DNA from: Methylocystis echinoides
GTDB lineage: Bacteria > Pseudomonadota > Alphaproteobacteria > Rhizobiales > Beijerinckiaceae
Direction of reading: 5' to 3'
DNA length: 64,000 nucleotides
Assembly: GCF_040687965.1 (NCBI RefSeq)
Contig: NZ_CP156084.1
Coordinates: 3,038,501 to 3,102,500, forward strand
The notes beneath the pieces are model-generated. The model had not been told where the DNA came from and did no database searches. It saw only the letters and a program-made list of their open reading frames with translations. Shown here in pieces: positions 8,317 through 16,266 of the stretch. The first letter of the stretch is position 1, and each line of letters starts with the position of its first letter. Both the position numbers and the translations under genes were made by a program.

Positions 8317-9225
8317 ATGTCGATTGCGCCGTCCTGGACTGTCATTGCTCGGGCGGCGGGGGCAGCCGTCTTTTTATGCGCCTCTGCGCCGACGGCTCCC
8401 GCACAGATGGCGCTCCCCGGAGCTGTGGAGCCGACGCCCGAAGGCACGGTGACCTCGCCGGGACGACCCAAGAAAAAACTGAGCAGCGGCGAGATGGGGT
8501 CGGCGCGCGGCCCCGTTGTCATGCCCAAGGCGCCCTCTGAGGACACGATCCTCGGCAAGACGCTGAAGCTCGACGGCAATGGCAGCTCCATCGAAGTCGC
8601 CCGCAACGGCTCCGATTTGCAAGCGATAAAACTTACGCTCGTCGGCGACCGACTCACGCGCTCGGGCGAAGCCTGCCGCGTCGATGTCACCGGCATGCCG
8701 CTGAAACTGACGCCGCGCGACAGCGGCGCCGGGCTGCGTCGTTACCAGATCGCCTCCCTGGCGGCCTGTCCCTTCACCTTCGACGTTCTCGACGGCGCCA
8801 TCCTCGTGACCAATGAGGGCAAGGCCTGCGAGATCAAGGAGGCCGACTGCCGCGCCGATCCCAGCGGTCTGTGGGGCATGCCCGAAAACGAGTTCGATCC
8901 GAAGAAGGCCGAGGAAATGCTCGGCGCCCGCGCCAGCGTCGAGAAAACGGTGCGCTCCGATTTCCGCGCGCTCTACGACCGCAACAGCAAGGACAAGCCG
9001 GTCCGCAGCTTCGTGGTGAAGGAGCAGGCGGGCTTTTCGTCCTGGCGCGAGGAAGTCTGCCGCTCCTACGCGAGGGAATCCGATTTCGGCTATTGCGCCT
9101 TGCGCCTGACCGAAGCCCGCGTCATCGCGCTCGGCGCGCAGCTCGCGGGCGGCGTGAAGCTGCCCGAGGGTTATGCGGAGACGGTCGCCGCCGAGGAGAC
9201 CGCTGCAAAGGCGAAGAAAAAGTAA
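8317..9225 (+). CDS. Secreted protein of unknown function
   Basis: 302-residue exported protein. ATG at 8317 is chosen over the in-frame TTG two codons upstream because the GGGGG tract at 8302-8306 lies 10 bases before the ATG but only 4 before the TTG. The signal peptide ends near ASAPTAPAQ. The mature part has a low-complexity linker, then a domain with paired Cys (EACRVD, LAACPF, KACEIKEADC, EVCRSY, GYCAL), so several disulfides are likely, and a Lys/Ala-rich C-terminus. I recognise no named domain. It follows infC by about 50 bases across a GC-rich palindrome and converges on the ABC permease gene. Confidence 0.7.
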   Translation: MSIAPSWTVIARAAGAAVFLCASAPTAPAQMALPGAVEPTPEGTVTSPGRPKKKLSSGEMGSARGPVVMPKAPSEDTILGKTLKLDGNGSSIEVARNGSDLQAIKLTLVGDRLTRSGEACRVDVTGMPLKLTPRDSGAGLRRYQIASLAACPFTFDVLDGAILVTNEGKACEIKEADCRADPSGLWGMPENEFDPKKAEEMLGARASVEKTVRSDFRALYDRNSKDKPVRSFVVKEQAGFSSWREEVCRSYARESDFGYCALRLTEARVIALGAQLAGGVKLPEGYAETVAAEETAAKAKKK

Positions 9226-9246
9226 CGCGCGTCGTCGCAAGGGATG

Positions 9247-9352
9247 CTTCGAGACGCCGCCTCCGGCGGCTCCTCAGCATGAGGAGCGCGAGGGTCTTTG
9301 CATCATAGACCCAGGCCTCATCCTGGGACCGAGCGAAGCTCGCGTCTCGAAG
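9247..9352. repeat. Palindromic intergenic repeat, family A copy 1
   Basis: Two inverted arms, each beginning CTTCGAGACG, continuing with a small hairpin (CCGCCTCCGGCGG in the left arm, GAGCTTCGCTC in the right arm read on the minus strand) and ending with a CCTCAG.ATGAGG-like block. Outer arms are 9247-9256 and 9343-9352. A second copy of the same design is at 33476-33594. It lies between convergent genes, the usual place for REP/BIME-like elements. Confidence 0.75.
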
Positions 9353-9386
9353 GACAATTGCCGCTTCGGCAGTTTGTATGCTCGCC

Positions 9387-10214
9387 TCAGCCGCCCTTGC
9401 GCATCAGCATCCCGCGCGCCGGATCATAGGCGATAATCGCGCCGACCATGAACAGGCTCGTATAAGCCAACACGACGGCGAGCGAGGTCCACTCGACCTG
9501 TTGATAGAAGGCGAAGCGGATGAGCTCCACGGCGTGGGTGAAGGGATTCGCCAGACAGACATAATAGAGCCACGGGCTCGACTCCTTCACGCGCCAGAGC
9601 GGATAAAGCGCGGAGGAGGCGAAGAACATCGGGAAGATCACGAAGTTCATCACGCCCGCGAAATTCTCGAGCTGCTTGATCAGCGACGACAGCAGCATCC
9701 CCAGCGCGCCGAGCATGAGCCCGGCGAGGGCGAGCGCCGGCAGCACGGTGAGATAGCCCCATTTCGTCGGCGGCTCGATCTCCCAGAAGTAAGCAATGAG
9801 GAGAAAAGCATAGACCTGCAGGATCGACACCGCGACGCCCGCCATCAATTTCGCGCCGAGCAGGAACCAGCGCGGAAAGGGCGACACGAGCAAAGTGCGC
9901 ATATTGCCCATCTCGCGGTCGTAGACCATGGAGAGCGACGACTGCATGCCGTTGAAGAGCTGGATCATCGCCATGAGGCCGGGCGCGATATAGACCTCGT
10001 AGAGCACATAGGTCTCATAGGGCGGGATGATCGAGACGCCGAGCACCTGCCGAAAGCCGGCCGCGAAGATGAAGAGCCAGACGAGCGGCCGCACCAGCGC
10101 CGAGACGAAACGCTCGCGCTGATGCAGGAAGCGCAAGCCCTCGCGCCAGATGACGCCCATGAGACAGATGAGATATTGGCGGGGCGTAAAGCCGCCCTCG
10201 CTCGGCGTGTTCAT
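9387..10214 (-). CDS. ABC-2 type transporter permease, LutF-like
   Basis: 275-residue inner-membrane permease with six predicted hydrophobic spans (for example VRPLVWLFIFAAG, VYAFLLIAYFW, VVLAYTSLFMVGAIIAY). It carries the ABC-2 family segment YDREMGNMRTLLVSPFPRWFLLG and the FVIFPMFFASSALYPLWR region. Last gene of a minus-strand run starting with the binding protein; only two bases separate it from the ATPase. The same set (binding protein, beta-propeller, ATPase, ABC-2 permease) is known near PQQ-alcohol dehydrogenase genes and as part of the Methylobacterium lanthanide-transport (lut) cluster. Lanthanide transport here is inferred from the neighbouring lanmodulin gene. Confidence 0.85.
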   Translation of the reverse strand: MNTPSEGGFTPRQYLICLMGVIWREGLRFLHQRERFVSALVRPLVWLFIFAAGFRQVLGVSIIPPYETYVLYEVYIAPGLMAMIQLFNGMQSSLSMVYDREMGNMRTLLVSPFPRWFLLGAKLMAGVAVSILQVYAFLLIAYFWEIEPPTKWGYLTVLPALALAGLMLGALGMLLSSLIKQLENFAGVMNFVIFPMFFASSALYPLWRVKESSPWLYYVCLANPFTHAVELIRFAFYQQVEWTSLAVVLAYTSLFMVGAIIAYDPARGMLMRKGG

Positions 10215-10216
10215 CC

Positions 10217-10963
10217 CTAACCCTCTGAGCGGGCGTCGACGCCCGTGATCCTTGCGAAGGCGGCGCCGATCGTGTCGGCGCCGCTTTGCGCGACAACGTC
10301 GGCAGCGCGCCCCGTCGCGAGCACCTTGCCCTGATGCAGAATGACGACCGGATCATCCTCCGCGATTTCGTCGATAAGATGCGTCGTCCACAAAACGCCG
10401 AGCCCCTCGTCGCGCACGAGGCCGCGCACATGGGCGAGGAGATCGGCGCGGGCCTTGATGTCGAGGCCGACGGTGGGTTCGTCCAGCAGCAACAGGCGCG
10501 GCTTGTGCAACAAGGCGCGGGCGATTTCGACGCGGCGCATCTGACCGCCGGAGAGCGCGCGCGCCTTGTCATTGGCGCGCTCGGCGAGCCCCGCGCGTGC
10601 GAGCGCCTCGAGCCCGAGACGGCGCGCCTCGAGCGGACCGATCCCATGCAGCGCCGCGTGATAAATCAAATTCTGCATGAGGCTCAATTCGAGATCGAGC
10701 GTGCGCGCCTGAAAAACCACGCCGAGCCGCCGCAGCGCCGCCCCCGGCGCGCGCATGACGTCGGCGCCCAGAATCTCGATCTCGCCGCTTCGCGCCGCAT
10801 AGAGCCGGGTGACCAGCGAAAACAGCGTGCTCTTGCCCGCGCCGTTCAATCCGAGCAGCACGGTGAAACTGCCGGGCGCGACGGTGAAGGAGACGTCGTC
10901 GAGCGCCTTGCGCGTCCCGTAGGAATGGCTGACGTTCTTGATGTTGAGGGCGGGGACGCTCAT
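10217..10963 (-). CDS. ABC transporter ATP-binding protein, LutE-like
   Basis: 248-residue ATPase energising the permease encoded immediately downstream. Walker A GLNGAGKST (about 37-45), signature LSGGQMRR, Walker B LLLLDEPTVGLD and the switch His in TTHLIDEIAE are all intact, so it should be active. A single ATPase and single ABC-2 permease imply homodimers of each. It sits 13 bases after the beta-propeller gene. Direction of transport is not decided by sequence: ABC-2 systems commonly export, yet the associated periplasmic binding protein suggests uptake; the lut homologue is implicated in lanthanide uptake. Confidence 0.88.
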   Translation of the reverse strand: MSVPALNIKNVSHSYGTRKALDDVSFTVAPGSFTVLLGLNGAGKSTLFSLVTRLYAARSGEIEILGADVMRAPGAALRRLGVVFQARTLDLELSLMQNLIYHAALHGIGPLEARRLGLEALARAGLAERANDKARALSGGQMRRVEIARALLHKPRLLLLDEPTVGLDIKARADLLAHVRGLVRDEGLGVLWTTHLIDEIAEDDPVVILHQGKVLATGRAADVVAQSGADTIGAAFARITGVDARSEG

Positions 10964-10976
10964 GACCGCGCCGCTC

Positions 10977-11957
10977 TCATTGCGGCGCGACCACGACGCC
11001 CCAGGGAAAGGAGCCGACAGGGATCGACTTTAAGACCTTGAGACTGGCGACGTCGATCACCGAGACGTCGTTGGAGACGCCATTGGCCGTGATGAGATAT
11101 TTCTCGTCCGGCGTGAAGGCCAGATGCCAGACGCGCTGACCCACGAGGAGATATTTTTCGATTTTCTTTGTCTCGGCGTCGATCACTGCGACGCGGTTGG
11201 CGGGGCCCAGCGCCACGAAGGCGCGCTTGCCGTCCTTGGTGATGGAAATGCCGATGGGCTGAATCGCCTCTTTCGACATGCCGGGAATTTCGAAGCTGAT
11301 CTTCTGCTTCAACTCACGCTTGACGGGATCGATGACGGCGACCGTCCCGCCCACCTCGGAGGACACCCAAAGCTCGGAGCCGTCCTTTTTGAATTCGGCG
11401 AAGCGCGGGCGTCCGTCGACGAGGATATTGGCGACGATCTGCTTCGTCTGCGTATCGATGAGATGCGCCATATTTGTCGTTTCGGACGTATTCACGAGCA
11501 GCTTGCCGTCCGGGCTCACCGCCATCCCTTCGGGCTCGACGCCGACCGGAATGTCGCCGATCTGCTCCTTGCGCTTCACGTCGATCATCGTGACGAGATT
11601 GTCGTTTTCATTCGAGACGTAAATCGTGTCGCCGCCGGGGCTGAGCGCGAGCAACTCCGGATCGGGACCGGACGGCAGCTTGCCCGTAAGCTTCAGGGTC
11701 TTGGTGTCGAGCACCTGAATGGCGTCGTCGTCTCCGGCGCAGATGTAAAGCTCGGAGCCGTCCTTGTTGAGGGCGATTCCGCGCGGACGCCGCCCCACTT
11801 TCACCGTCGCCGTGGCTTGCAGCTTGTCGGTGTCGATGACGGTGATGGAGTTGCCCTTCTCGTTGCTGACATAGGCCGTGTAGGCGTTCGCCGGCGGCAG
11901 GGGGGCGCAAATGAGCGCCGCGGCGCAGGGCAGGCACAGGGAAAAGGTTTTCTTCAT
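10977..11957 (-). CDS. YVTN-type beta-propeller protein, PQQ/lanthanide-associated (LutD-like)
   Basis: 326-residue periplasmic protein. The start at 11957 forms an ATGA overlap with the stop of the binding-protein gene and has AGGTTGAA upstream; an ATG four codons earlier is possible. Signal peptide MKKTFSLCLPCAAALICAPLPPANA. The rest is a run of about seven blades with YVSNEKGNSITVIDTDKL, ELYICAGDDD, TIYVSNENDN and similar motifs, the YVTN repeat pattern. Proteins of this type accompany PQQ-dependent alcohol catabolism ABC clusters and correspond to LutD in the lut cluster. Possible role: holding metal or cofactor for the transporter; the biochemistry is not established. Confidence 0.82.
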   Translation of the reverse strand: MKKTFSLCLPCAAALICAPLPPANAYTAYVSNEKGNSITVIDTDKLQATATVKVGRRPRGIALNKDGSELYICAGDDDAIQVLDTKTLKLTGKLPSGPDPELLALSPGGDTIYVSNENDNLVTMIDVKRKEQIGDIPVGVEPEGMAVSPDGKLLVNTSETTNMAHLIDTQTKQIVANILVDGRPRFAEFKKDGSELWVSSEVGGTVAVIDPVKRELKQKISFEIPGMSKEAIQPIGISITKDGKRAFVALGPANRVAVIDAETKKIEKYLLVGQRVWHLAFTPDEKYLITANGVSNDVSVIDVASLKVLKSIPVGSFPWGVVVAPQ

Positions 11958-13132
11958 TTCAACCTGCATTTCGTTTCGGGCTGATCAAAGCCCAGCGTGT
12001 CGAGTTCGCTCACCTGATGCAGGAAGCCTTCCTGCGGGGAGACGGAGACGGTCATGCGGCCGTCGGAGAGAAGGATCGGCTGACGTAACTGCTGGTTCCA
12101 CACGCGCAGCGTCTGCCGCACGCCCTTGAACGCCGCGATCGAGAACTCGGGGCCTATCATGAATGCGCGCAGCTTTTCGGGATCGTCGGAATTGGCGCGC
12201 GTCGCCGCTTCGCCGACCATGCGCATGGCGAGCCAGGCGTTGTTGTCGCGCGCATTCATCAGGCGGCGGAACGTCGCCATGAAACGGTTCTGCAATTGAT
12301 GCGCGCCCCATTGCTCGTGAGCCGCGTCCCAGTTCGTGGGATAGAGGCCGGCCGAACCCGCGACGGGACGCGGATCCCATGTGCGATAGGGAAGATAGCC
12401 GGCGAACACGTCGCTCTCGTCGACGGCGAGCAGCGCGTCATAAGCGGCCGCGTTCTGAGTGAGCGCCGGCATCTGACGCTGCGTCTGCACCGAGCCGGAG
12501 TCGCTGCGCCTCCCGCCGCCGGTGTCTTCATAGACGCGTTCTTCGACGATCTTTGCGCCGAATTTTTTCGCCGCGCGGCGATAGGCCTGCGCCAGCAACT
12601 CGTCTTCCGGATGCGAACCCTTGATGAGCAGCCATTTGCGCCACTGCTTCCAGACGAGATATTGCGCAAGTCCGTCGGCGAGCATGGCGCGCGACGGCGC
12701 CACATGGATCACATTGGCGCGGCAGTCCTCTTCGCGCAGCCGCTCGTCCGGCGCCGACACGTTGAACAGCAGCGCGCCTTTCGCCTTGGCGCGTTCGCTC
12801 GCCGCAAGCAGGCGATCGGCCGAGAGGTCGGCGATGATGAAACGCGCGCCTTTGTCGACGAGCGCATCGACCGCGCCGCCAACGTCGGCCTCCGCATCGA
12901 GCTTCTCGTCGATCGCCTGGTACGATTGATTGGTGAATTTGCCGGTGGTGTTATTGTCCGCCGCGCCGAGAAGGGCGCCGGCGAGCGTGTCGTCGGCGGC
13001 GGGAATGTCGAGAATGGAGAGCGTCTCGCGGGAATGCTCCTGTCGCAGAACGCCGACTTTGAGGGCGAGCGTCTCCGCCGTGGCGGGCGCGGCGGCAAGC
13101 AGCAGAAAGAAAGCGGCGGCGAGGCTTTTCAT
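11954..13132 (-). CDS. Periplasmic substrate-binding protein, PQQ-alcohol/lut ABC system (LutA-like)
   Basis: 392-residue exported binding protein of the type I periplasmic fold, family found with PQQ-dependent alcohol dehydrogenase ABC systems. Signal peptide MKSLAAAFFLLLAAAPATA. Recognisable stretches: FIIADLSADRLLAASERAKAKG, VIHVAPSRAMLADGLAQYL and WRKWLLIKGSHPEDELLA. AGGAGG ends only two bases before this ATG, closer than usual, but no better start keeps the signal peptide. First gene of the four-gene transport operon (binding protein, propeller, ATPase, permease), 64 bases after lanM. The likely ligand is a lanthanide complex, by analogy with LutA and from the neighbour lanM. Confidence 0.82.
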   Translation of the reverse strand: MKSLAAAFFLLLAAAPATAETLALKVGVLRQEHSRETLSILDIPAADDTLAGALLGAADNNTTGKFTNQSYQAIDEKLDAEADVGGAVDALVDKGARFIIADLSADRLLAASERAKAKGALLFNVSAPDERLREEDCRANVIHVAPSRAMLADGLAQYLVWKQWRKWLLIKGSHPEDELLAQAYRRAAKKFGAKIVEERVYEDTGGGRRSDSGSVQTQRQMPALTQNAAAYDALLAVDESDVFAGYLPYRTWDPRPVAGSAGLYPTNWDAAHEQWGAHQLQNRFMATFRRLMNARDNNAWLAMRMVGEAATRANSDDPEKLRAFMIGPEFSIAAFKGVRQTLRVWNQQLRQPILLSDGRMTVSVSPQEGFLHQVSELDTLGFDQPETKCRLK

Positions 13133-13153
13133 GCCTCCTAAATGGCCGCTTTG

Positions 13154-13185
13154 GCGCGCGGGATCAAGTCACGTCTCCCGCGCGC
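13154..13185 (-). promoter_or_regulatory. Hairpin between lanM and the transport operon
   Basis: Perfect 10-bp inverted repeat GCGCGCGGGA (13154-13163) / TCCCGCGCGC (13176-13185) with a 12-base loop, without a T-run on the minus strand. Placed just after lanM and before the binding-protein gene, it could protect the lanM mRNA 3' end or partly attenuate read-through, letting lanM be made in excess over the transporter. Inference only. Confidence 0.45.
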
Positions 13186-13196
13186 TGGCGCGAGGA

Positions 13197-13613
13197 TCAG
13201 CGGGTGACGCGCAGCACCGCCTTGCCCTGCTTGGAAGCGAATTCCTTATCGTCGAGCGTTCCGTCGTTATCCGGATCGGCGCCCTTGAAGAGCGAGGAGA
13301 CAGCCGAGAGGAATTCATCCTTGGTGAGCGTCCCGTCCTTGTCCGGATCGGCGGAGGCGAAGGCCTCCTTGCTCAGGCGGCCCTGGAGCTCCTTCTTGTC
13401 CAGCGTGCCGTCATTGTCCTTCTCGAGCTTGCCGAACAGCGCTTCCGCCGCCTTGTTCAGCTCGTTCAAATCGACGGTCGAGTCATTGTCCGTATCGAGC
13501 GTCGCGACAGGCGAAGCCTTGGGCGCCTTTTTTGCGAGCGCCGGCGAGAGCGGCGCCGCCAGCACCGCGGAAAGCGCGACTGCGCCGGCGAGAAGCAATT
13601 TGTTCACTCTCAT
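13197..13613 (-). CDS. lanM: Lanmodulin, lanthanide-binding EF-hand protein
   Basis: 138-residue periplasmic protein with signal peptide (cleavage after PALA, about 27). Four 12-residue EF loops begin at residues 40 (DTDNDSTVDLNE), 64 (EKDNDGTLDKKE), 89 (DPDKDGTLTKDE) and 113 (DPDNDGTLDDKE). Loop spacings of 24, 25 and 24 are those I recall for Methylobacterium extorquens lanmodulin, and flanks such as KKELQGRLS and the end KAVLRVTR also resemble it. Lanmodulin binds lanthanides with very high affinity and folds on binding. Unlike the M. extorquens protein, loops 1 and 2 lack Pro at position 2 and loop 2 starts with Glu. GGAG is 6 bases before the ATG. Flanked by a TonB receptor and lut-like genes on the same strand. 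Confidence 0.92.
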   Translation of the reverse strand: MRVNKLLLAGAVALSAVLAAPLSPALAKKAPKASPVATLDTDNDSTVDLNELNKAAEALFGKLEKDNDGTLDKKELQGRLSKEAFASADPDKDGTLTKDEFLSAVSSLFKGADPDNDGTLDDKEFASKQGKAVLRVTR

Positions 13614-13644
13614 TGTCAGCTCCGTATTCGGGAAGAACGCCCAA

Positions 13645-13669
13645 GATATATTGGAGCTGCGCGCGCTTC
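13645..13669 (-). promoter_or_regulatory. Possible lanM promoter
   Basis: Between the upstream terminator and lanM there is an AT-rich island reading AATATATCTT on the minus strand; TATATC (13645-13650) could be a -10 box, with a weak CTGGCG -35 about 18 bases upstream. This would start transcription some 24 bases before the lanM ATG. Suggested by position, not proven. Confidence 0.35.
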
Positions 13670-13690
13670 GCCAGTAGCGCGCCGTGCGAC

Positions 13691-13717
13691 AAAAAAAGGC
13701 GGCCCCGAGAGGCCGCC
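13691..13717 (-). terminator. Rho-independent terminator after the TonB receptor gene
   Basis: On the minus strand GGCGGCC (13717-13711) pairs with GGCCGCC (13704-13698) across a 6-base loop, followed by seven T (13697-13691). It is 14 bases after the receptor stop and upstream of lanM, so lanM must be transcribed mainly from its own promoter. Confidence 0.88.
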
Positions 13718-13730
13718 CAGTCAGTCGAGG

Positions 13731-16154
13731 TCAGTAGGTGAACGTGATGCCACCGTATATACCCGTCGGCGGGCCGAGCGAGACCATCCGCGGATTGGTG
13801 TAGGTCAGGAAGGCGATGTCGTTCGTGTCGAACCACGTGCCGAAGGTCCGAGCCCGGGTGTTGGTGACATTCTCGAACAGACCGTAGACCTGCAGGTTCG
13901 GCGTGATCTGGTAAGAGGTCCGCAGATTGAGGAAGGTGTAGGACGGGAGCCTGGCGCCAATGTTGATCTCGTCGCCGCGGATGTAGGAGCCTGCCGTATA
14001 TTGCACGTCCGCGCCTACTCTCCACTGTGGGGTAACCGCGTAGTCGGCGCCGGCCTTGAAGCGGTGGGGCGCAACGGACGACAGATTAGCCCCCGGCGTC
14101 ACCATGATCGAGCCGTTGCCGTAAAGCTGCGCCAGCGGATTATCCGGGGCCCCGAGCACGATGTTCGACCGAAAGGTCGCGATCGTCATCGTATAGTTCA
14201 TATAGGCGGAGAGGCGTTCGTCGCCGTAGCGAAGCGCAACCTCGACGCCTTCGCGGCGGGTCGCGCCGGCGTTGGTGAAATAGCCGCGGCCGTTGATGGA
14301 GCTCGGCACCGCCAGAATGTCGTTGAAGTTGTTCGTGCGGTAGACGCCGGCGCTCCATGTCAGCAGACCGGGGAAATAGTCGCCGCCATAGGGCAGAACC
14401 TTCGGGACCTCGACCGTGCCCCGCATGCCGAGTTCCGTCGTGTTCGATTCGACCTGCTTGAGCGGCGGATCGGCGACGAGGAAGGTGTCGATGAGGCAGG
14501 GACGCGCTGGATCGGCGCAACCGAGCTCCAGCGGCGTCGGCGCGCGATTGGCTTCCGAATAGCTGCCATAGGCGAAGGTGTTCGGCAGCACCTCATAGGT
14601 CGCGCCAGCGATGGGATTGATGCGGGTATAAACGTCCGCGCCGTTGAGCGCCGTGCCGCGCAGGTCGTAAAGGCTGACGCCCGCGCGGTTGAAGCGCGCG
14701 CCCGCGGTGATTTTCAGCCGGTCGGTGACGTCGAGCGTATCGAGCGCATAGACGCCGAGATAGGAGTTGCCCGCGGTGACGTTGACGGGGGCGACGCCGC
14801 TCCCGGGCTCATCGACATAATAGTTGAAGCCGTTCACATAGAGATTGGCCGGTATGACGCCGAGCTCCTGGCTGGCGGCAAAATATGACCAGCCTTGATC
14901 CAGACTCGCGCCAAACGTGATTTTGTTGTGGAAGCCGAAAAAGACGTCCTCATTCGTCGCCTGCACCGTGCCGCCGATCGTGCGCGACCTTGTCCACGTG
15001 CGGTCGACCGCGCCGAGCTGAACCTGCCCGTTGAAGAAATTGGGAATCGAGGTCGGATTCCCGAGATCGTTTTCGCAGAAGGGTTCTGGATCCTCCCCTT
15101 CCTCCGGCGGCTCACACTCGAATTCGGTCGTATTGCCGTCGACGCGGGCCTGATCGAAGGCGCGGTAATGGACGTCGCCAAAAAGCTTCCACGTCGGACT
15201 CGCCTGAACGTTGCCGTTGAGGTCGAACATCGACAGCGTGTTCTTTTGCGACTGCGGCGTCGTGTAGACAGCCCAGGAATTGCGCGTCACGTCCTCCACC
15301 GGCGCGGGACCGGTGCCGTTGATCTTGTTGCCCGCGAGCGTCATGTTGGCGTGAATTTCGCCGCTGTCGCCGCGATAGCCGATGTCGCCGTAGAGCCGCT
15401 TGATATGCGCGCCCGAAAAGTAGCGGTAGCCGTTGTCGCCCAAGGCCTCCATGGCGAGATAGCCGGCGTAGGGGCCGGCCTGCACGCCATATTGGGCGTA
15501 GCCCTGCCGGCGGCCGCGGCTACCGCCGCGCCCGTCGATTTCGAATCCTTGGTAGGTGAAGCCATTCTTCATATCGAGCACCACAGCGCCGCCGATGGCG
15601 TTGAGGCCGAAGAGCGGGTTGCCGGTGACGACAGTGGAGCGATCGATCGCGATATTGGGAATCATATCCCAATAGACGTTGTCGCCCCAGGCCTCGTTGA
15701 TACGGATGCCGTTCTGATAGACGGCGAGGCCCTGCGGCGTGCCGGCGATGGGCGAGGCCACGAAGCCGCGGAAATCCACTTCCGGCTGAAGCGGATTGCC
15801 GGCGACGTCATTGACGCTGACGCCCGGCGCCTGACGAAACAGATTGTTGACGACTTCGAAGCCGCGCGTGTTCTGCAGCTCTTTCGAAGACAGCGTGTAG
15901 GTCGCCGCCGGGACAGCGTATTGGACGACGACGGGCGAGACGGGGGCGACTTCAGCGCTTGGCGCCGGCGTCGGCGTCGCCCGCGCTGCGGCGGGGCGGC
16001 TCGGGCCCTGGGCTGTGGAAGGTTTCGCGGGGCGCGGCGTCGTGGAGCGGAGCGGCGCGCCGCCGACTTCGATGGTCGGGAGCGTTTGCTGCGCCAGCGC
16101 CGTCGACGACAAGAGCACGGCGCTGAGAGCGGTCAAAGATCTGAGTCGAGCCAT
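13731..16154 (-). CDS. TonB-dependent outer-membrane receptor, candidate lanthanide-complex receptor
   Basis: 807-residue receptor: signal peptide MARLRSLTALSAVLLSSTALA, TonB box near TLPTIEV, Pro/Ala/Thr linker, plug domain (about 95-225: RGFEVVNNLFRQAPGVSVND, VDFRGFVASP, NPLFGLNAIGGAVVLDMKNG) and a 22-strand barrel ending GGITFTY with a terminal aromatic. ATG at 16154 is preferred over an in-frame TTG at 16166. A predicted extracellular loop (about 342-366, bases 15070-15130) holds a Glu/Asp/Pro cluster between two Cys (FECEPPEEGEDPEPFCEND). It uptakes a scarce ligand using ExbBD-TonB energy; the adjacent lanM and lut-like genes suggest a lanthanide chelate, in the position LutH holds in the lut cluster. 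Siderophore use is the alternative. Confidence 0.85.
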   Translation of the reverse strand: MARLRSLTALSAVLLSSTALAQQTLPTIEVGGAPLRSTTPRPAKPSTAQGPSRPAAARATPTPAPSAEVAPVSPVVVQYAVPAATYTLSSKELQNTRGFEVVNNLFRQAPGVSVNDVAGNPLQPEVDFRGFVASPIAGTPQGLAVYQNGIRINEAWGDNVYWDMIPNIAIDRSTVVTGNPLFGLNAIGGAVVLDMKNGFTYQGFEIDGRGGSRGRRQGYAQYGVQAGPYAGYLAMEALGDNGYRYFSGAHIKRLYGDIGYRGDSGEIHANMTLAGNKINGTGPAPVEDVTRNSWAVYTTPQSQKNTLSMFDLNGNVQASPTWKLFGDVHYRAFDQARVDGNTTEFECEPPEEGEDPEPFCENDLGNPTSIPNFFNGQVQLGAVDRTWTRSRTIGGTVQATNEDVFFGFHNKITFGASLDQGWSYFAASQELGVIPANLYVNGFNYYVDEPGSGVAPVNVTAGNSYLGVYALDTLDVTDRLKITAGARFNRAGVSLYDLRGTALNGADVYTRINPIAGATYEVLPNTFAYGSYSEANRAPTPLELGCADPARPCLIDTFLVADPPLKQVESNTTELGMRGTVEVPKVLPYGGDYFPGLLTWSAGVYRTNNFNDILAVPSSINGRGYFTNAGATRREGVEVALRYGDERLSAYMNYTMTIATFRSNIVLGAPDNPLAQLYGNGSIMVTPGANLSSVAPHRFKAGADYAVTPQWRVGADVQYTAGSYIRGDEINIGARLPSYTFLNLRTSYQITPNLQVYGLFENVTNTRARTFGTWFDTNDIAFLTYTNPRMVSLGPPTGIYGGITFTY

Positions 16155-16266
16155 TTGCCGGGTCAACGTTAAGGAAATCGGATACTCGGCTTATAGCGCC
16201 AATCCCCGCACCCGTATCGCGGCCACCTGGCCCAGGCGGCAATATTCCCGCGCTGTGGCGCCCTCG

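Noticed and set aside
13154-13185. Intrinsic terminator between lanM and the binding-protein gene
   Set aside because: The stem is strong but no T-run follows on the minus strand, so it is recorded only as a hairpin of possible regulatory use.
13731-16154. Methanobactin or ordinary siderophore receptor
   Set aside because: No methanobactin precursor or biosynthesis genes and no siderophore genes are nearby; the lanM and lut-like context is more informative. Not fully excluded.
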